Shown: piece after piece, positions 7,963 through 15,724 of the stretch
Layout of the letters: each line of letters opens with the position of its first letter
Numbering within the stretch: the stretch's first letter is position 1
From: Flavobacterium sp. MFBS3-15
GTDB lineage: Bacteria; Bacteroidota; Bacteroidia; Flavobacteriales; Flavobacteriaceae
Length of the DNA: 48,388 nt
Direction: 5' to 3'
Assembly (NCBI RefSeq): GCF_026107645.2
Contig: NZ_JAPCHV010000024.1
Coordinates: 1-48,388 of the forward strand
Program-made: the position numbers and the translations under genes
Notes under the pieces: model-generated
Told to the model about the DNA's origin: nothing
What the model saw: only the letters and a program-made list of their open reading frames with translations
Database searches by the model: none

Positions 7963-9426
7963 CTACCCACCATTGCGCAATCTGTCCAGCAGTGTTTTTA
8001 AGTTAACGGTTGCAAAGCCGGAACTGTGGTCGGAAAGGCCGTAAGGCAAGACCAGCTCACCATTGTGGATGACTGATCCGCAGGAATATACGACATTGGG
8101 AACATAGCCTTCACGCTCGTCCGGATTAGGTACTATAAGCGGATCACGTAACCTGCCAATTTCTTTTGATGGGTCGTGGATGTCCAGCAGTGACGCACCG
8201 ATGCTGTAGCGTCGCATTGGGCCTACAGCATGGGTTATTACAAGCCAGCCGTATTCGGTTTCAATTGGCGAACCGCAATTGCCTATCTGCACGAATTCCC
8301 AGTGGTATTCCGGAGACTGTATTTTAATTGGATCCTCCCATTCGTTAATATTATCGGAATACATCAGGTAATTATTCCAGCCATCGATACGCGAGAGCAT
8401 GGCATATTTACCATTTATCTTCCGCGGGAATAAGGCCAGGTTCTTGTTCTTGGCCCCGGCCCCGTGCAGCGGGCTGGTCTTAAATTCATAAAAATCGGTG
8501 GTTTTCAGAAGCTTGGGCATTATGTGTACGCCATCATAGGCCGTATAGGTGGCATAGTAGCACCCCTTGCCATTGTCGTCGGTAAATTGGACAAAACGGG
8601 CATCTTCAATACCTTTGGATTCAAAGTCGGATATAGGGAAAATAACGCGGTCACTGATGTCGGTATCTTTGGAAAAAGTGATCCTGCGGTAACTGTCGGA
8701 AAGTGCCAACAATAAGTTATATTGTATCAGCGTTGCGGGGTCATCGGTTTTCTGCCTGGCCTCTATTACCAGTTTCTTCAACTGGTCGTAATCAAAACGA
8801 TCTTCCAGTTTTTCGGTAACCATGGTAAGGAATTCTTCATTAATATCAGCTTCCTGCGCTTTTTTCAGGAACAGGCGCTTTTGGTAAATGAGGTTGTGAA
8901 TTTTTTCGGCTTCATCAATGTAATTGCCTGCCGGTATAACGGTAATGTTGTTATTACGGTCGATGATCGCACGTCGAAACACTACTGAAGACACATGCCC
9001 TTCGCCTACTGCACGAAAGCTGATGATAACCCTGAGCTGCCCCTCCTCCAGATTGTGCTGGTCGGGATCGGGAACGATAGACGGGTTAAAGAATGCGGCC
9101 GATTCAATGGAATATTCGTGTGTAAAGTAAGAACCGATGAGAAGGCGGGTATAATCATCCAGCTTTTCGTAATTGCCGCCGGCCTTATTTATGTATAACT
9201 TTACCCTCTCGCAATGGCGGAACAGTTTGCGGGTAATGCTGCGGTGCCTTTTGGAAAAATCCTGCAGCAAAGGCAGCACAAGCCCTGACACTTCCTCTTT
9301 ATCAAGCGTCAATATCTTTTTTATCAGTTCGACAGCCCTTTCCTCGCCATTAAAAAAAAAGCGTGCAATTACACGCCTGGTATCCGGAAGCACCTTAGCC
9401 GGTTTTCTTTCTACTGTCAGTCTCAT
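7963..9426 (-). CDS. GH130 family glycosidase/phosphorylase (beta-mannoside type)
   Basis: This is a 487-residue cytosolic-looking protein without a signal peptide. An N-terminal helical region (about 1-105) precedes a five-bladed propeller with GH130-like cues: FFNPSIVPDPDQ, ISFRAVGEGHVSSVVFR, GIEDARFVQF, YYATYTAYDG, KNKNLALFPRKINGKYAMLSR, WEFVQIGNCGSPIETEYGWL, PLIVPNPDEREGYVPNVVYSCG and LPYGLSDHSSGFATV. GH130 enzymes are phosphorylases acting on beta-1,4- or beta-1,2-mannosides, or in some clades beta-1,2-mannosidases that lack the phosphate-binding basic residues. The long form with this N-terminal extension resembles Bacteroides members described as mannosidases, so both reactions remain possible. 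The gene stands alone with a leader hairpin at 9441-9457; no other mannan genes flank it. Confidence 0.78.
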   Translation of the reverse strand: MRLTVERKPAKVLPDTRRVIARFFFNGEERAVELIKKILTLDKEEVSGLVLPLLQDFSKRHRSITRKLFRHCERVKLYINKAGGNYEKLDDYTRLLIGSYFTHEYSIESAAFFNPSIVPDPDQHNLEEGQLRVIISFRAVGEGHVSSVVFRRAIIDRNNNITVIPAGNYIDEAEKIHNLIYQKRLFLKKAQEADINEEFLTMVTEKLEDRFDYDQLKKLVIEARQKTDDPATLIQYNLLLALSDSYRRITFSKDTDISDRVIFPISDFESKGIEDARFVQFTDDNGKGCYYATYTAYDGVHIMPKLLKTTDFYEFKTSPLHGAGAKNKNLALFPRKINGKYAMLSRIDGWNNYLMYSDNINEWEDPIKIQSPEYHWEFVQIGNCGSPIETEYGWLVITHAVGPMRRYSIGASLLDIHDPSKEIGRLRDPLIVPNPDEREGYVPNVVYSCGSVIHNGELVLPYGLSDHSSGFATVNLKTLLDRLRNGG

Positions 9427-9440
9427 ACCTAATTGTTTGC

Positions 9441-9457
9441 ATCCGCAGGGTGCGGAT
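9441..9457 (-). promoter_or_regulatory. Leader hairpin upstream of the GH130 gene
   Basis: A perfect 7-bp stem (ATCCGCA / TGCGGAT) with a 3-nt loop lies 15 nt before the GH130 start, in its likely 5' leader. It could modulate translation; no T-run follows, so it is not an obvious attenuator. Confidence 0.3.
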
Positions 9458-9589
9458 TTGTGAACCTCTAAATTAAGTATTATTTAAAAAATGTATAGTA
9501 TGCAAATGCTAAAGTTATCGTAAAAATACTACAAAGGGCAATTTACCTGTACCCGGAATTTCTTACTTTCCCAAAAACCAATAAATAAG

Positions 9590-9597
9590 TATCTTTG
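9590..9597 (+). promoter_or_regulatory. -7 box of the purK promoter
   Basis: TATCTTTG is a perfect TAnnTTTG match 22 nt before the purK ATG. A TTTC at 9567-9570 is at the right distance (19 nt) for a weak -33 element. Confidence 0.5.
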
Positions 9598-9619
9598 GCA
9601 TTGAAACAACACACGACAA

Positions 9620-10771
9620 ATGAACTATTTTTCTTCCGATTTTAAACTGGGCATACTGGGCGGCGGCCAGCTTGGCAAGATGCTGCTTACCGATACCCGG
9701 AAATTTGACATACAAACCTACGTGCTCGACCCGAGCGATGAGGCACCGTGCAAAATTGGCTGCAACCTGTTTTTTAAAGGCGACCTCATGGATTATGATA
9801 CCGTGTACAACTTTGGTAAACAGGTGGATGTGCTTACTTTTGAAATTGAACACGTAAATGTTACGGCCCTTGAAAAGCTGGAGGCGGAAGGCATACAGGT
9901 GTACCCTTCGCCAAAAACGCTAAACCTCATCCAGAATAAGGGCAAGCAAAAGGATTTTTACGCAGCACACAACATACCCACTGCCGACTACCGCAGGTTT
10001 GAAACGCTGGCCGACCTTATACTGGCGGTTGAAGACCGGAAAATCGTGATGCCTTTTGTGTGGAAAAGCACCGAGGGCGGTTACGACGGCATGGGCGTAA
10101 AGGTGGTACGCGACGCACAAACGCTGGAAAGCCTTCCGGATGTGCAGTGCATTGCCGAAGCGATGGTGCCGTTCAAAAATGAGCTGGCGGTTATCGTGGC
10201 GCGCAACCCGTCGGGAGAGATAAAAACGTATCCGGTGGTAGAAATGGAATTCCACCCTGAAGCCAACCAGGTGGAATATGTAATATGCCCGGCGCGCATT
10301 GACCATGTGGTTTCGGAAAAAGCAAGGGCTGTAGCCCTGAAAGTGTCGCAACAGTTTGACCATGTAGGCTTACTGGCCGTAGAGATGTTCCAGACCGTTG
10401 ACGACGAGATACTGGTAAACGAGGTGGCGCCGCGACCGCACAACAGCGGGCACTACTCGATTGAGGCGAGCTATACGTCGCAGTTTGAGCAGCACCTGAG
10501 GGCGATACTCGACCTGCCATTGGGCAACACCGACAGTAAGGCAGCGGGCATCATGGTAAACCTTGTTGGCGAGGAAGGCCATAGCGGGAATGTGGTGTAT
10601 GAAAACATTGACAAAATAATGAAGCTGGACGGCGTAACCCCGCATATTTATGGCAAAAAGCAAACCAGGCCATTCCGCAAAATGGGCCATGTAACGATAG
10701 TGAATAAAGATGTGGAACAAGCACGGAGGATTGCAGAGGAGGTTAAGAACACGATTAGAGTTATAGCATAA
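9620..10771 (+). CDS. purK: 5-(carboxyamino)imidazole ribonucleotide synthase
   Basis: This 383-residue ATP-grasp enzyme carries out step 6a of purine synthesis: ATP-dependent carboxylation of AIR with bicarbonate to N5-CAIR. The N-terminal Rossmann-like loop GILGGGQLGKM (about 10-20), the ATP-grasp stretch WKSTEGGYDGMGVKVV and the signature NEVAPRPHNSGHYSIEAS are intact, and length matches the family. It is followed after 72 nt by purE, the mutase for its product, so the two form a functional and probably transcriptional unit. A large imperfect inverted repeat sits in the gap between them. Confidence 0.95.
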   Translation: MNYFSSDFKLGILGGGQLGKMLLTDTRKFDIQTYVLDPSDEAPCKIGCNLFFKGDLMDYDTVYNFGKQVDVLTFEIEHVNVTALEKLEAEGIQVYPSPKTLNLIQNKGKQKDFYAAHNIPTADYRRFETLADLILAVEDRKIVMPFVWKSTEGGYDGMGVKVVRDAQTLESLPDVQCIAEAMVPFKNELAVIVARNPSGEIKTYPVVEMEFHPEANQVEYVICPARIDHVVSEKARAVALKVSQQFDHVGLLAVEMFQTVDDEILVNEVAPRPHNSGHYSIEASYTSQFEQHLRAILDLPLGNTDSKAAGIMVNLVGEEGHSGNVVYENIDKIMKLDGVTPHIYGKKQTRPFRKMGHVTIVNKDVEQARRIAEEVKNTIRVIA

Positions 10772-10774
10772 ATT

Positions 10775-10839
10775 GTTCAGAGTTTAGAGTTCAGGGTTCA
10801 GAGTTGACCCAGAACCCTAAACCTGGAACCCTAAACTGA
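10775..10839. repeat. GTTTAGGGTT-type inverted repeat between purK and purE
   Basis: Direct iterations of GTTCAGAGTT / GTTCAGGGTT on the left are mirrored by GAACCCTAAAC iterations on the right, forming a long imperfect hairpin (for example 10781-10799 against 10827-10838). It ends 4 nt before the purE ATG and might influence purE translation or mRNA stability. Confidence 0.6.
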
Positions 10840-10843
10840 AGTT

Positions 10844-11332
10844 ATGAAAGTAGCAGTGATAATGGGCAGCATATCGGACATGCCGGTGATGCAGGATGCC
10901 ATAGACATATTGAAGGAATTCGGAATTGAGACGGAGGTAGACATTGTGTCGGCGCACCGTACGCCGGAGAAATTATTTGAGTTCAGTACCGGAGCGCACA
11001 TGAGGGGCATTTCGGTGATCATAGCCGGTGCCGGTGGCGCAGCGCATTTACCTGGCATGGTGGCATCCATGAGCCCGTTGCCGGTGATAGGCGTTCCTGT
11101 TAAATCCAGCAACTCTATTGACGGGTGGGACAGCGTACTCTCCATACTGCAAATGCCGGGCGGTGTACCTGTAGCGACGGTAGCCCTGAACGGCTCGAAA
11201 AACGCGGGTATATTGGCGGCGCAGATCATTGGCAGCCACGACAAGCTGGTGCTTGCCAAAATAGTGGCCTATAAACTGGGATTGAAAGATGCAGTGAATA
11301 AGGCTGCTGAGGGCTTGAGGAATAAGGAATAG
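10844..11332 (+). CDS. purE: N5-carboxyaminoimidazole ribonucleotide mutase
   Basis: The 162-residue class I PurE converts N5-CAIR, the PurK product, to CAIR. The phosphate/substrate loop MGSISDMPVM is at residues 5-14, the SAHRTPEKL motif with the catalytic histidine is near residue 43, and the glycine-rich AGAGGAAHLPGMVA segment is near 67-80. Class I PurE together with PurK is the usual bacterial route. The ATG is preceded by the end of the inverted repeat rather than a Shine-Dalgarno site. A promoter for the following toxin-antitoxin pair overlaps the purE 3' end. Confidence 0.95.
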   Translation: MKVAVIMGSISDMPVMQDAIDILKEFGIETEVDIVSAHRTPEKLFEFSTGAHMRGISVIIAGAGGAAHLPGMVASMSPLPVIGVPVKSSNSIDGWDSVLSILQMPGGVPVATVALNGSKNAGILAAQIIGSHDKLVLAKIVAYKLGLKDAVNKAAEGLRNKE

Positions 11333-11346
11333 TTTTTGTAACTTTG
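11315..11346 (+). promoter_or_regulatory. Promoter of the toxin-antitoxin pair, starting inside purE
   Basis: TTG at 11315-11317, a 21-nt spacer and TAACTTTG at 11339-11346 match the Bacteroidota consensus exactly. The -33 part lies in the last codons of purE. The box ends 15 nt before the antitoxin ATG (11362). Confidence 0.55.
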
Positions 11347-11361
11347 ATAAAAAAGGAGATC

Positions 11362-11580
11362 ATGGACTTTCAGGCAACAAAAGAAGAATTAGCGAAAATG
11401 ATATTGGAATCTGACGATTCTAAACTCATCGATAAAGTACGTAAGCTTTTATTCAAAGAGAAGAAGGATTTTTATGATGAGTTTACCGAAGATCAAAAAC
11501 TTGAAATTCAATATGGAATTGACCAGTTAGACAGAGGTGAAAGAGTATCATGGGAAGATCTAAAAAAGAGATTACCTTGA
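11362..11580 (+). CDS. Antitoxin of a ParE/RelE-type module
   Basis: A small acidic/basic 72-residue protein without an obvious DNA-binding fold in its first half. The C-terminal part (QKLEIQYGIDQLDRGERVSW then EDLKKRL) resembles the toxin-wrapping tail of many ParE antitoxins. I start it at ATG 11362 because an upstream in-frame TTG at 11344 falls inside the -7 promoter box. A purine-rich AAGGAG lies only 3 nt before this ATG, too close for a standard site. Its 3' end overlaps the toxin start by 31 nt, implying translational coupling. It would neutralise the toxin and may help repress the operon. Confidence 0.7.
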   Translation: MDFQATKEELAKMILESDDSKLIDKVRKLLFKEKKDFYDEFTEDQKLEIQYGIDQLDRGERVSWEDLKKRLP

Positions 11581-11900
11581 GATATGCCTTTTATTTTTCA
11601 CCACTAGCAGAAAGAAATCTTTTCCTTTTGCTCAATTACCTGATTGACGAATGGTCGGTAAAAGCTAAAGACAATTTTAAGCTGATTTTGGATGAAAAAC
11701 TAAATTACATTTCATTGTATCCCGAAAGCTGCATAAAATCGAAAGCTTTCAAAAATCTGCATATTTGCATCGTTACTAAACAAACATCCCTCCTATATAG
11801 GATAACTAATAATGAAATTGAAGTTGTTACCGTTTTTGACAACCGTAGCAGCAATAAATCAATTATGAAAGAAATTCGTAAATACTACGGACGCATATAA
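11550..11900 (+). CDS. ParE/RelE superfamily toxin
   Basis: This 116-residue protein has the ParE-like order: N-terminal strand (YAFYFSPLAERNL), long amphipathic helix (LLNYLIDEWSVKAKDNFKLI), the ISLYPESC turn, then strands ICIVTKQTSLLYRI and EVVTVFDNRSS. Members either poison gyrase (ParE) or cleave mRNA on the ribosome (RelE). The FDNRSS ending and the lack of the usual RelE catalytic basic set suggest ParE-like, but the activity cannot be decided by eye. The start ATG lies within the antitoxin gene. The stop is 2 nt before dcp, so dcp may be read from the same transcript. Confidence 0.75.
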   Translation: MGRSKKEITLRYAFYFSPLAERNLFLLLNYLIDEWSVKAKDNFKLILDEKLNYISLYPESCIKSKAFKNLHICIVTKQTSLLYRITNNEIEVVTVFDNRSSNKSIMKEIRKYYGRI

Positions 11901-11902
11901 CC

Positions 11903-13933
11903 ATGAACCTACTTACACAAAAGTTTACCACGAAACACGATACCGCGCCATTCAGCGGGATAAAAACTGAAGATTTCATGCCTGCTTTTATAAAAGGTAT
12001 TGAAATTGCCCGTAAAGAAATTGACGACATCGTTGCCAATCCGGAAGAGCCTACGTTTGAAAACACCATTGAAGCCATGTCATTTGGCGGGGATGTTTTG
12101 GAACGTACCTCGTCGATATTTTTCAACCTGCATTCGGCGGAAACGAATGATGATATCCAGAAGATTGCCATGGAGGTGTCTCCCCTGTTGTCAGAATTCG
12201 GGAATGACGTACGCCTGAATAAGGACCTGTTTGAAAGGGTAAAAGCCGTTTACGACAAAAGGGATTCACTCGACCTTACTCCGGAACAGGCTACGCTATT
12301 AGAAAAAAAATATAAAGGCTTTGCCCGCAACGGCGCCAACCTGCCGGAAGATAAAAAGAACAGGCTGCGCGAAATTGACAAAGAAGCCTCAAAGCTGAGC
12401 CTTGAATTTGGCGAGAATGTGCTGGCGGAAACCAACGCGTACCAGCTGCACATTACTGATGAAAAGGACCTCTCGGGACTGCCGGAAGGCACTATAGAAG
12501 CCGCACACGAACTGGCCATGAGCCTTGAAAAAGAAGGCTGGGTGTTTACGCTGGATTATCCGAGCTACGTCCCGTTCATGACCTATGCCGATAACCGCGA
12601 ACTGCGTAAAAAACTTGCGATCGCTTTTGGCGCGAAGGCATTCCAGGGGAATGAATTCGATAACCGGGAGATTGTACTAAAGATTGCAAAGCTGCGCCAC
12701 GAACGTGCCAACCTGCTGGGCTATAAGTCGCATGCCGACTTTGTACTGGAAGAGCGCATGGCCGAAAGCCCGGAGAAGGTAAAATCGTTCCTGCAGGACC
12801 TATTGGCGAAAGCGAAGCCCGCTGCCGAAAGGGAATTTGCCGAGCTGACCGCTTTTGCGAAAGAACTGGACGGGCTTGATCACCTTGAGAAATGGGACGG
12901 AGCCTACTATTCGGAAAAACTGAAGCAAAAGCTGTTCAACCTCGACGACGAGAAACTGAAGCCGTACTTCAAGCTGGAGAATGTGCTCAACGGTGCGTTC
13001 ACCATTGCCGGAAAACTGTACGGGCTGAAGTTTGAGGAAGTAAAAGATATTGACACTTACCATAAAGACGTTACAACATACGAAGTAAAAGATGAGGCAG
13101 GAAAGCTTGTCGCGATTTTCTACGCCGACTTTTTCCCGCGCAAAGGCAAACGCAACGGCGCGTGGATGACTTCGTTCAAGTCGCAGTATGTGAAGGATGG
13201 CGTGAACGAAAGGCCGCACATATCTATTGTTTGCAACTTTACAAAGCCAACAGAAACCAAGCCGTCGCTGCTTACGTTTAATGAAGTGACCACATTGTTC
13301 CACGAGTTTGGGCACGCGCTGCATGGCATGCTGGCCGACACGGTATATCCGGGCCTATCGGGTACCAGCGTGTACTGGGATTTTGTGGAGCTGCCCAGCC
13401 AGGTGATGGAGAACTGGTGCTACGAGCCGGAAGCGCTTGCCCTGTTTGCCCACCACTACCAGACGGGAGAAATTATACCAATGGAATACATCCAAAAAAT
13501 AAAGGAAAGCGCGAGCTTCCAGGAAGGCATGGCTACCATGCGCCAGCTAAGCTTTGGCCTGTTGGATATGGGCTGGCACAGCGCCGATCCAAGCGGCATT
13601 ACCGATGTAAAAGCTTTTGAAACAGAACAGTTCGCTACCACGCAACTCTACCCTGATGTGAAGGAAAACGCCATGAGTACTGCTTTCTCACACATATTCC
13701 AGGGCGGGTATTCCTCAGGCTACTACAGCTACAAATGGGCGGAAGTGCTGGATGCCGATGCCTTTGAGTTTTTTCAGGAAAAAGGGATTTTTGACAAAGA
13801 GACCGCAACAAAATTCAAAAACAATATCCTTTCCAAAGGCGGTACAGAGCACCCGATGGTTTTATACAAGCGTTTCCGCGGGCAGGAGCCAAGGCCGGAG
13901 GCATTGCTGAAAAGGGCGGGGCTTTTAGGCTAA
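11903..13933 (+). CDS. dcp: M3 family peptidyl-dipeptidase
   Basis: The 676-residue M3 zinc metallopeptidase has no signal peptide, so it is predicted cytoplasmic. It carries HEFGH at residues 467-471 (zinc ligands His467 and His471, catalytic Glu468), within FHEFGHALHGM. The downstream helix with the third ligand lies in DFVELPSQVMENW. Late conserved patches FSHIFQGGYSSGYYSYKWAEV and PEALLKRAGL are present. Length and motifs fit Dcp/oligopeptidase A-type enzymes that remove C-terminal dipeptides and recycle peptides. The start is only 2 nt after the toxin stop and no Shine-Dalgarno site is seen, suggesting coupling to the toxin-antitoxin transcript. A hairpin terminator follows. Confidence 0.9.
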   Translation: MNLLTQKFTTKHDTAPFSGIKTEDFMPAFIKGIEIARKEIDDIVANPEEPTFENTIEAMSFGGDVLERTSSIFFNLHSAETNDDIQKIAMEVSPLLSEFGNDVRLNKDLFERVKAVYDKRDSLDLTPEQATLLEKKYKGFARNGANLPEDKKNRLREIDKEASKLSLEFGENVLAETNAYQLHITDEKDLSGLPEGTIEAAHELAMSLEKEGWVFTLDYPSYVPFMTYADNRELRKKLAIAFGAKAFQGNEFDNREIVLKIAKLRHERANLLGYKSHADFVLEERMAESPEKVKSFLQDLLAKAKPAAEREFAELTAFAKELDGLDHLEKWDGAYYSEKLKQKLFNLDDEKLKPYFKLENVLNGAFTIAGKLYGLKFEEVKDIDTYHKDVTTYEVKDEAGKLVAIFYADFFPRKGKRNGAWMTSFKSQYVKDGVNERPHISIVCNFTKPTETKPSLLTFNEVTTLFHEFGHALHGMLADTVYPGLSGTSVYWDFVELPSQVMENWCYEPEALALFAHHYQTGEIIPMEYIQKIKESASFQEGMATMRQLSFGLLDMGWHSADPSGITDVKAFETEQFATTQLYPDVKENAMSTAFSHIFQGGYSSGYYSYKWAEVLDADAFEFFQEKGIFDKETATKFKNNILSKGGTEHPMVLYKRFRGQEPRPEALLKRAGLLG

Positions 13934-13954
13934 GAGACAGATGTGAGACAATAG

Positions 13955-13986
13955 AAAAACCCTGAGCGTAGCTTCGGTTTTTTTTT
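13955..13986 (+). terminator. Intrinsic terminator after dcp
   Basis: AAAACC pairs with GGTTTT around an inner GAGC-GTA-GCTT helix, followed by a run of T (through 13986). Confidence 0.75.
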
Positions 13987-13995
13987 ATCGAAAAT

Positions 13996-14025
13996 AACTT
14001 TCAATTATTTTTGAAAGTTTCAAAA
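13996..14025 (+). promoter_or_regulatory. Overlapping palindromic operator of the GbsR/MarR-type gene
   Basis: Two overlapping dyads are present: AACTTTCAA (13996-14004) with TTGAAAGTT (14011-14019), and the perfect 17-bp palindrome TTTTGAAAGTTTCAAAA (14009-14025). Together they form three half-sites. They cover the TTG -33 element (14011-14013) of the promoter, as expected for autorepression by the regulator encoded just downstream. Confidence 0.6.
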
Positions 14026-14040
14026 TAATTTCTAAATTTG
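14011..14040 (+). promoter_or_regulatory. Promoter of the GbsR/MarR-type gene
   Basis: TTG at 14011-14013, a 19-nt spacer and TAAATTTG at 14033-14040, a full consensus match. The box ends 4 nt before the ATG at 14045, so the transcript is probably leaderless. Confidence 0.55.
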
Positions 14041-14044
14041 ACAC

Positions 14045-14551
14045 ATGGAATTTAAGGAAGCAAAAAATAAGTTCGTACAAACCTGGGGGGCGCTCGGTTC
14101 TCAGTGGGGTATCAATAAGACGATGGCGCAGATACACGCCCTGTTGCTCATTGCCCCCGAACCGCTTTCTATGGAAGATGTGATGGAGGAGCTCCACATA
14201 TCCCGGGGCAACGCCAGCATGAACCTGCGCGCCCTGATGGAATGGGGCATTGTATATAAGGAATTCAAACAAGGGGAACGTAAGGAATACTTCACTTCTG
14301 AAAAAGACCTTGACGAGTTGGCAGTAAAAATTGCCCAGGAACGCAGCCGCCGCGAAATAAAGCCTGCGCTGAAAGTACTGAAGGACGTTTCCACTTCGGT
14401 AAAGGAAAACAGTTCATCTGAAGCGAAACACTTTACCGAACAGACCGCCAAACTGTACGATTTTGTTTTAAAAGCGGATAATATGCTTGAAAAAGTTACG
14501 GAATATAAGGACAACTGGCTTGCCCGCCTTGTCGTTAAAATCATGGGCTAA
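14045..14551 (+). CDS. GbsR/MarR-family transcriptional regulator
   Basis: A 168-residue cytoplasmic winged-helix protein. The start FVQTWGALGSQWGINKTMAQIHALLL (about 10-35) and the helix-turn-helix PLSMEDVMEELHISRGNASMNLRALMEWGIVYKEF (about 40-75) are typical of the GbsR branch of MarR regulators. A wing (GERKEYF) and a C-terminal dimerisation helix pair follow. GbsR proteins are usually repressors that sense a small molecule. The conserved motif begins within a few residues of the first ATG, so this start is secure. Palindromes at its own promoter and a related site before the next gene suggest it controls itself and the membrane-protein/methyltransferase genes that follow. Confidence 0.85.
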   Translation: MEFKEAKNKFVQTWGALGSQWGINKTMAQIHALLLIAPEPLSMEDVMEELHISRGNASMNLRALMEWGIVYKEFKQGERKEYFTSEKDLDELAVKIAQERSRREIKPALKVLKDVSTSVKENSSSEAKHFTEQTAKLYDFVLKADNMLEKVTEYKDNWLARLVVKIMG

Positions 14552-14578
14552 AAAAATTTAATTAATTGTTTCATTTTT

Positions 14579-14595
14579 TTCTGAAAGTTTAAAAG
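14579..14595 (+). promoter_or_regulatory. Second candidate operator site
   Basis: TTCTGAAAGTTTAAAAG matches the 17-bp palindrome at 14009-14025 in 14 of 17 positions. It ends 4 nt before the ATG at 14600, where a bound protein would block initiation of transcription or translation of the membrane-protein operon. Confidence 0.4.
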
Positions 14596-14599
14596 TTAT

Positions 14600-14923
14600 A
14601 TGAAAAATTTAAACAGAATGAATTATTTCATGGTGGGAGTACCCTTCCTTTTAGGCCTGATAGGTTTCATCGCTCCCGAATGCTGGTACATTGGAGCATT
14701 GTTTACCATCCTTACGGGTGGGTTCCAGTTCATCACCGGTACGGGCCTACTCATTGATACCGGCGGAAAGCGTATTGAGTATGTGATTTACTTTGCCGGA
14801 ACAATACTGTTCTTTTTACTGTGGACAGTAACGGACTGGCATTACATCATTGTGCTGCCCCCTGCACTCGCTTTATATCTCTCAATACTCCTCTATATCG
14901 AAGCAAAAAAAGAAAAGCCATGA
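14600..14923 (+). CDS. Small four-helix membrane protein, unknown function
   Basis: This 107-residue hydrophobic protein has four predicted TM segments (about 9-25, 30-50, 58-77 and 80-100) and a basic tail (EAKKEKP). I recognise no family. It starts the compact run behind the GbsR/MarR-type gene, 48 nt from its stop, and its TGA overlaps the next ATG (ATGA), so the two are translationally coupled. It could be a subunit of a small integral-membrane complex or an accessory to a membrane lipid enzyme. Confidence 0.65.
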   Translation: MKNLNRMNYFMVGVPFLLGLIGFIAPECWYIGALFTILTGGFQFITGTGLLIDTGGKRIEYVIYFAGTILFFLLWTVTDWHYIIVLPPALALYLSILLYIEAKKEKP

Positions 14924-15351
14924 ACCTAACTATTCCCAACTGGCTCATCATAATTGGCGGCTGTGGCCAGATCTTCACCGCATTAGTTTATCCTTACATC
15001 CGGCACAAAGTATTCGACTGGTACAATGATGTAAAGCAACTGAAGCCCCTCAATCAGGAAATCGCTAAAACCTACGGGCGGTACATTCAGGGGCTTAACT
15101 TCAGCTTTGGCCTGATAGCTATACTGATACCTCATGAACTAAAGAACCAGACGCATCTTGCCATTGCGCTGACAGGCCTGATAGCCGCCTATTGGGTGGG
15201 CAAGGTCGCCACGCAGATTGCTTACTATCCGATGTATGACATTCCCAAAAAACAATTGTTCAAATGGGGAGGCTATGGTATGAACGCATTATTTGTTCTG
15301 TTTGCCGTGGTGTATACTTTATTAGTGATCCACAATCTTAAAGGCTTGTAA
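14920..15351 (+). CDS. Four-helix membrane protein, unknown function
   Basis: The 143-residue protein has about four TM segments (about 8-24, 58-72, 80-98 and 118-138) and a charged loop near residues 28-50 (HKVFDWYNDVKQLKPLNQEI). An upstream in-frame start at 14821 would lie deep within the preceding gene, whereas ATG 14920 gives the ATGA overlap and a normal N-terminus, so I prefer 14920. Conserved-looking aromatic residues flank the helices, but no catalytic motif is visible. The next gene begins 1 nt after its stop. Confidence 0.65.
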   Translation: MNLTIPNWLIIIGGCGQIFTALVYPYIRHKVFDWYNDVKQLKPLNQEIAKTYGRYIQGLNFSFGLIAILIPHELKNQTHLAIALTGLIAAYWVGKVATQIAYYPMYDIPKKQLFKWGGYGMNALFVLFAVVYTLLVIHNLKGL

Positions 15352-15352
15352 T

Positions 15353-15724
15353 ATGAAAACCATCCACCAAATCAATTTCTGGACTTTTATAATTAACCTC
15401 ATCCTGTTCCTGATACCCTTTCTTGGCATGCTCTTTATGATGGTGCTGGGTTTTGTACAGATCATACTGGCACTTGCCATAGTGTTTTGCCATTATCGCA
15501 GACTGGATCGCAATATGCGGATAATGATCATTGGCTACTGGATATTCGTTGTCATAAACTTTATTGGCATAGGCGCAACCCACTTCTACAATAATTTTGC
15601 AAATGATGCCCTGGTGATCCCTTTCCTTTTTCTCATTCCGGGTGCCCTTGCCATTTACTTTGTGTATACCACCTATACCATTACCAAAAACCTCAACCAT
15701 GAACACCCTGCGCCTCAATACTGA
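15353..15724 (+). CDS. Four-helix membrane protein, unknown function
   Basis: This 123-residue protein has four predicted TM segments (about 8-27, 29-46, 57-76 and 86-108) separated by a short HYRRLDRN loop, and ends in a polar HEHPAPQY tail. No family is recognised. Its 3' end overlaps the methyltransferase start by 26 nt, so these genes are almost certainly translated together. Confidence 0.65.
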   Translation: MKTIHQINFWTFIINLILFLIPFLGMLFMMVLGFVQIILALAIVFCHYRRLDRNMRIMIIGYWIFVVINFIGIGATHFYNNFANDALVIPFLFLIPGALAIYFVYTTYTITKNLNHEHPAPQY

